Assembly (NCBI GenBank): GCA_013215565.1
Contig: JABSQV010000011.1
Coordinates: 1 to 59,124 of the forward strand
Source: Myxococcales bacterium
Lineage (GTDB): Bacteria > Myxococcota_A > UBA9160 > SZUA-336
Length of the DNA: 59,124 nucleotides
Direction of reading: 5' to 3'
The position numbers were made by a program, and so were the translations under genes. Positions 57,930 through 59,124 of the stretch are shown here, one piece after another; the first letter of the stretch is position 1; each line of letters begins with the position of its first letter. Below the pieces are notes generated by a model, which did not search any database, had not been told where the DNA came from, and was given only the letters and a program-made list of their open reading frames with translations.

Positions 57930-59124
57930 ATGGCGACCGAGGGGGAAATCCTCACATCGAGACGGCGGCGAGCCGAGCGGCTGGCCGCCGAGGGGGTCGA
58001 GCTGTTTCCGGCCCGCGTGCCCCGGGAACTCGATCGGGTGTCCGCGCTGCTGGAGCGATACGCGGGAAGCGATGCGGAAACGCTCGAGCGCGAAGCTCCG
58101 AACGCTCGGATCGCCGGCCGAATTCTCTCGCTGCGCTCATTCGGCAAGGCGGTCTTCGCCACGCTGGTCTCCGATGGGGCGCGGCTGCAGGTCTGGGTCA
58201 AACGGGACGGCGTCGGCGAAGAGGCCTACGCCCGCTTCGAGCTGTACGAGATCGGGGACTTCATGTGGGCCGCCGGGCCCCTGATCCGCACGCGCAAGGG
58301 CGAACTCAGCGTCGACGTGCGGGAACTGGGCTTCCTGGCGAAGTCGTACCGCCCTCTGCCCGAGAAGTGGCACGGGCTTCAGGATCAGGAGTTGCGCTAT
58401 CGCCAGCGCTATCTCGACCTCTTGATGAATCCCGAGGCTCGCCGGATCGCGGTCGGGCGAAGCCGGATGGTCGCGGCATTTCGCCGGGTTCTCGACGGAC
58501 GCGGCTTTCTCGAGGTGGAGACGCCGGTACTCCAGAACCTCTACGGGGGCGCGAACGCCACTCCGTTTACGACGCACTACAAGGCCTACGACGACGAGGT
58601 CTACCTCCGAATCTCGCTGGAACTCCACCTGAAGCGTCTCGTCGTGGGCGGGATCGAACGCGTCTACGAGATTGGCAAAAACTTCCGCAACGAGGGCGTG
58701 GACCGCTCCCACAATCCCGAGTTCTCGATGCTCGAGGTCTATCAGGCATACGCCGACTACGAAGACATGATGGAGCTGGCGGAGTCACTGATCAGTCAGG
58801 CCGCGCATGCCGTCTGCGGAAGCACGAGGCTCGAGCGCGACGGCGAGGTCATCGACTTCGCTCCGCCCTGGCCCCGGATCTCGATGAAGGAGTTGATCGA
58901 GCGCGAGACCGGCATCGACATCGAGCGCACGGCCGAACTCAGCGCACTCAGAGAGGCGGTCCGGAGTGCGGGCCTTGCCGATGTCGATGCGGGGCGCGCG
59001 TCGAGTTGGGCGCAACTCGTCGACGACGTCTGGTCGCGGCGGGTCGAACCCGGGCTGCTGCATCCGACACTCGTGGTCGATTACCCGACCGCGCTCTCGC
59101 CTCTGGCGAAGCGCGTGCCGGGCC
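57930..59124 (+). CDS. lysS: Lysyl-tRNA synthetase, class II, 3'-truncated
   Basis: The ATG at 57930 opens a frame that runs to the window edge without a stop (398 codons). N-terminal OB-fold (RIAGRILSLRSFGKAVFATL), then W-H-G-L-Q-D-Q-E-L-R-Y-R-Q-R-Y-L-D-L, motif 1 F-L-E-V-E-T-P, motif 2 I-G-K-N-F-R-N-E-G-V-D-R-S-H-N-P-E-F and M-L-E-V-Y-Q-A-Y-A-D-Y. These identify LysS rather than AspRS/AsnRS. prfB-lysS is a conserved pair; the start is 2 bp after the prfB stop. The C-terminal motif 3 lies beyond the window. Confidence 0.96.
   Translation, partial: MATEGEILTSRRRRAERLAAEGVELFPARVPRELDRVSALLERYAGSDAETLEREAPNARIAGRILSLRSFGKAVFATLVSDGARLQVWVKRDGVGEEAYARFELYEIGDFMWAAGPLIRTRKGELSVDVRELGFLAKSYRPLPEKWHGLQDQELRYRQRYLDLLMNPEARRIAVGRSRMVAAFRRVLDGRGFLEVETPVLQNLYGGANATPFTTHYKAYDDEVYLRISLELHLKRLVVGGIERVYEIGKNFRNEGVDRSHNPEFSMLEVYQAYADYEDMMELAESLISQAAHAVCGSTRLERDGEVIDFAPPWPRISMKELIERETGIDIERTAELSALREAVRSAGLADVDAGRASSWAQLVDDVWSRRVEPGLLHPTLVVDYPTALSPLAKRVPG

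Overview
This 59 kb window is about 68-70% G+C by eye and reads as one contiguous piece of a free-living diderm bacterial chromosome. Outer-membrane hallmarks are present: a DUF1302-type barrel, LptE, Lnt and lipoproteins. Gene order (yceD-rpmF-fab, nrdR-rib-nusB, ybeY-lnt-prfB-lysS), zinc-ribbon/pseudo-receiver proteins and a DUF4388 protein are of deltaproteobacterial type (Myxococcota/Desulfobacterota-like; an inference, since no rRNA is present). There is no insertion sequence, prophage, CRISPR array or island boundary.

The most notable content is two genes that ordinary gene calling breaks because an in-frame UGA sits exactly at the redox-active cysteine position. At 14707-14922 (minus strand) a SelW/Rdx-like protein has a C-x-x-U motif. 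At 19809-20249 a Bcp-type peroxiredoxin has U44 with a resolving C49. Each UGA is followed, at 22 and 17 nt, by a hairpin with a GUU apical loop, as expected of bacterial SECIS elements. The organism therefore very probably uses selenocysteine; selA/B/C/D are not in the window. A third in-frame UGA, in prfB (RF2), is the classical autoregulatory +1 frameshift, here placed inside the overlapping 3' end of lnt.

Layout. 1-4370: truncated DUF1302 outer-membrane protein, then a diguanylate cyclase. 4479-10730: aspS, a LysM lipo/exported protein and frmA on plus, a 59-aa orphan ORF, then glyS and a lipoprotein M19 dipeptidase on minus. 11187-14119: korAB (2-oxoacid:ferredoxin oxidoreductase). 14141-20249: lipoprotein, 34-aa membrane peptide, SelW-like selenoprotein, NIF3 protein, helical-backbone metal receptor, GT39-like glycosyltransferase, MFS transporter and Sec-peroxiredoxin. 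20280-27073: minus-strand acyl-CoA carboxyltransferase, pmbA-tldD and class I fumarase, with a plus-strand zinc-ribbon gene between. 27255-33732: small exported basic protein, a large spermidine-synthase-like membrane/TPR protein, tRNA-Glu, a histone-tail-like basic protein, nucleoside phosphorylase, nagA, tRNA-Gln. 33791-43562: gltX on minus, diverging from the long yceD-rpmF-fabD-fabG-acpP-fabF-nrdR-ribD-ribH-nusB run and two uncharacterised genes. 43622-48486: trkA, lptE, holA, rpsT (minus), murJ. 48578-59124: membrane TPR/zinc-ribbon protein, DUF4388 protein, phoH, pgpH, ybeY, lnt, prfB and a 3'-truncated lysS.

Regulatory sequence is readable. Good TTGACA-type promoters precede glyS, tRNA-Glu, rpsT and yceD, and an aspS promoter is close to consensus. 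Several genes without a Shine-Dalgarno (gltX, NIF3, the carboxyltransferase, ribH, trkA) have a TANNNT -10 box only 6-7 nt before the start codon, which suggests leaderless transcripts. Many genes overlap by 1-4 nt, so most runs are probably translationally coupled operons.
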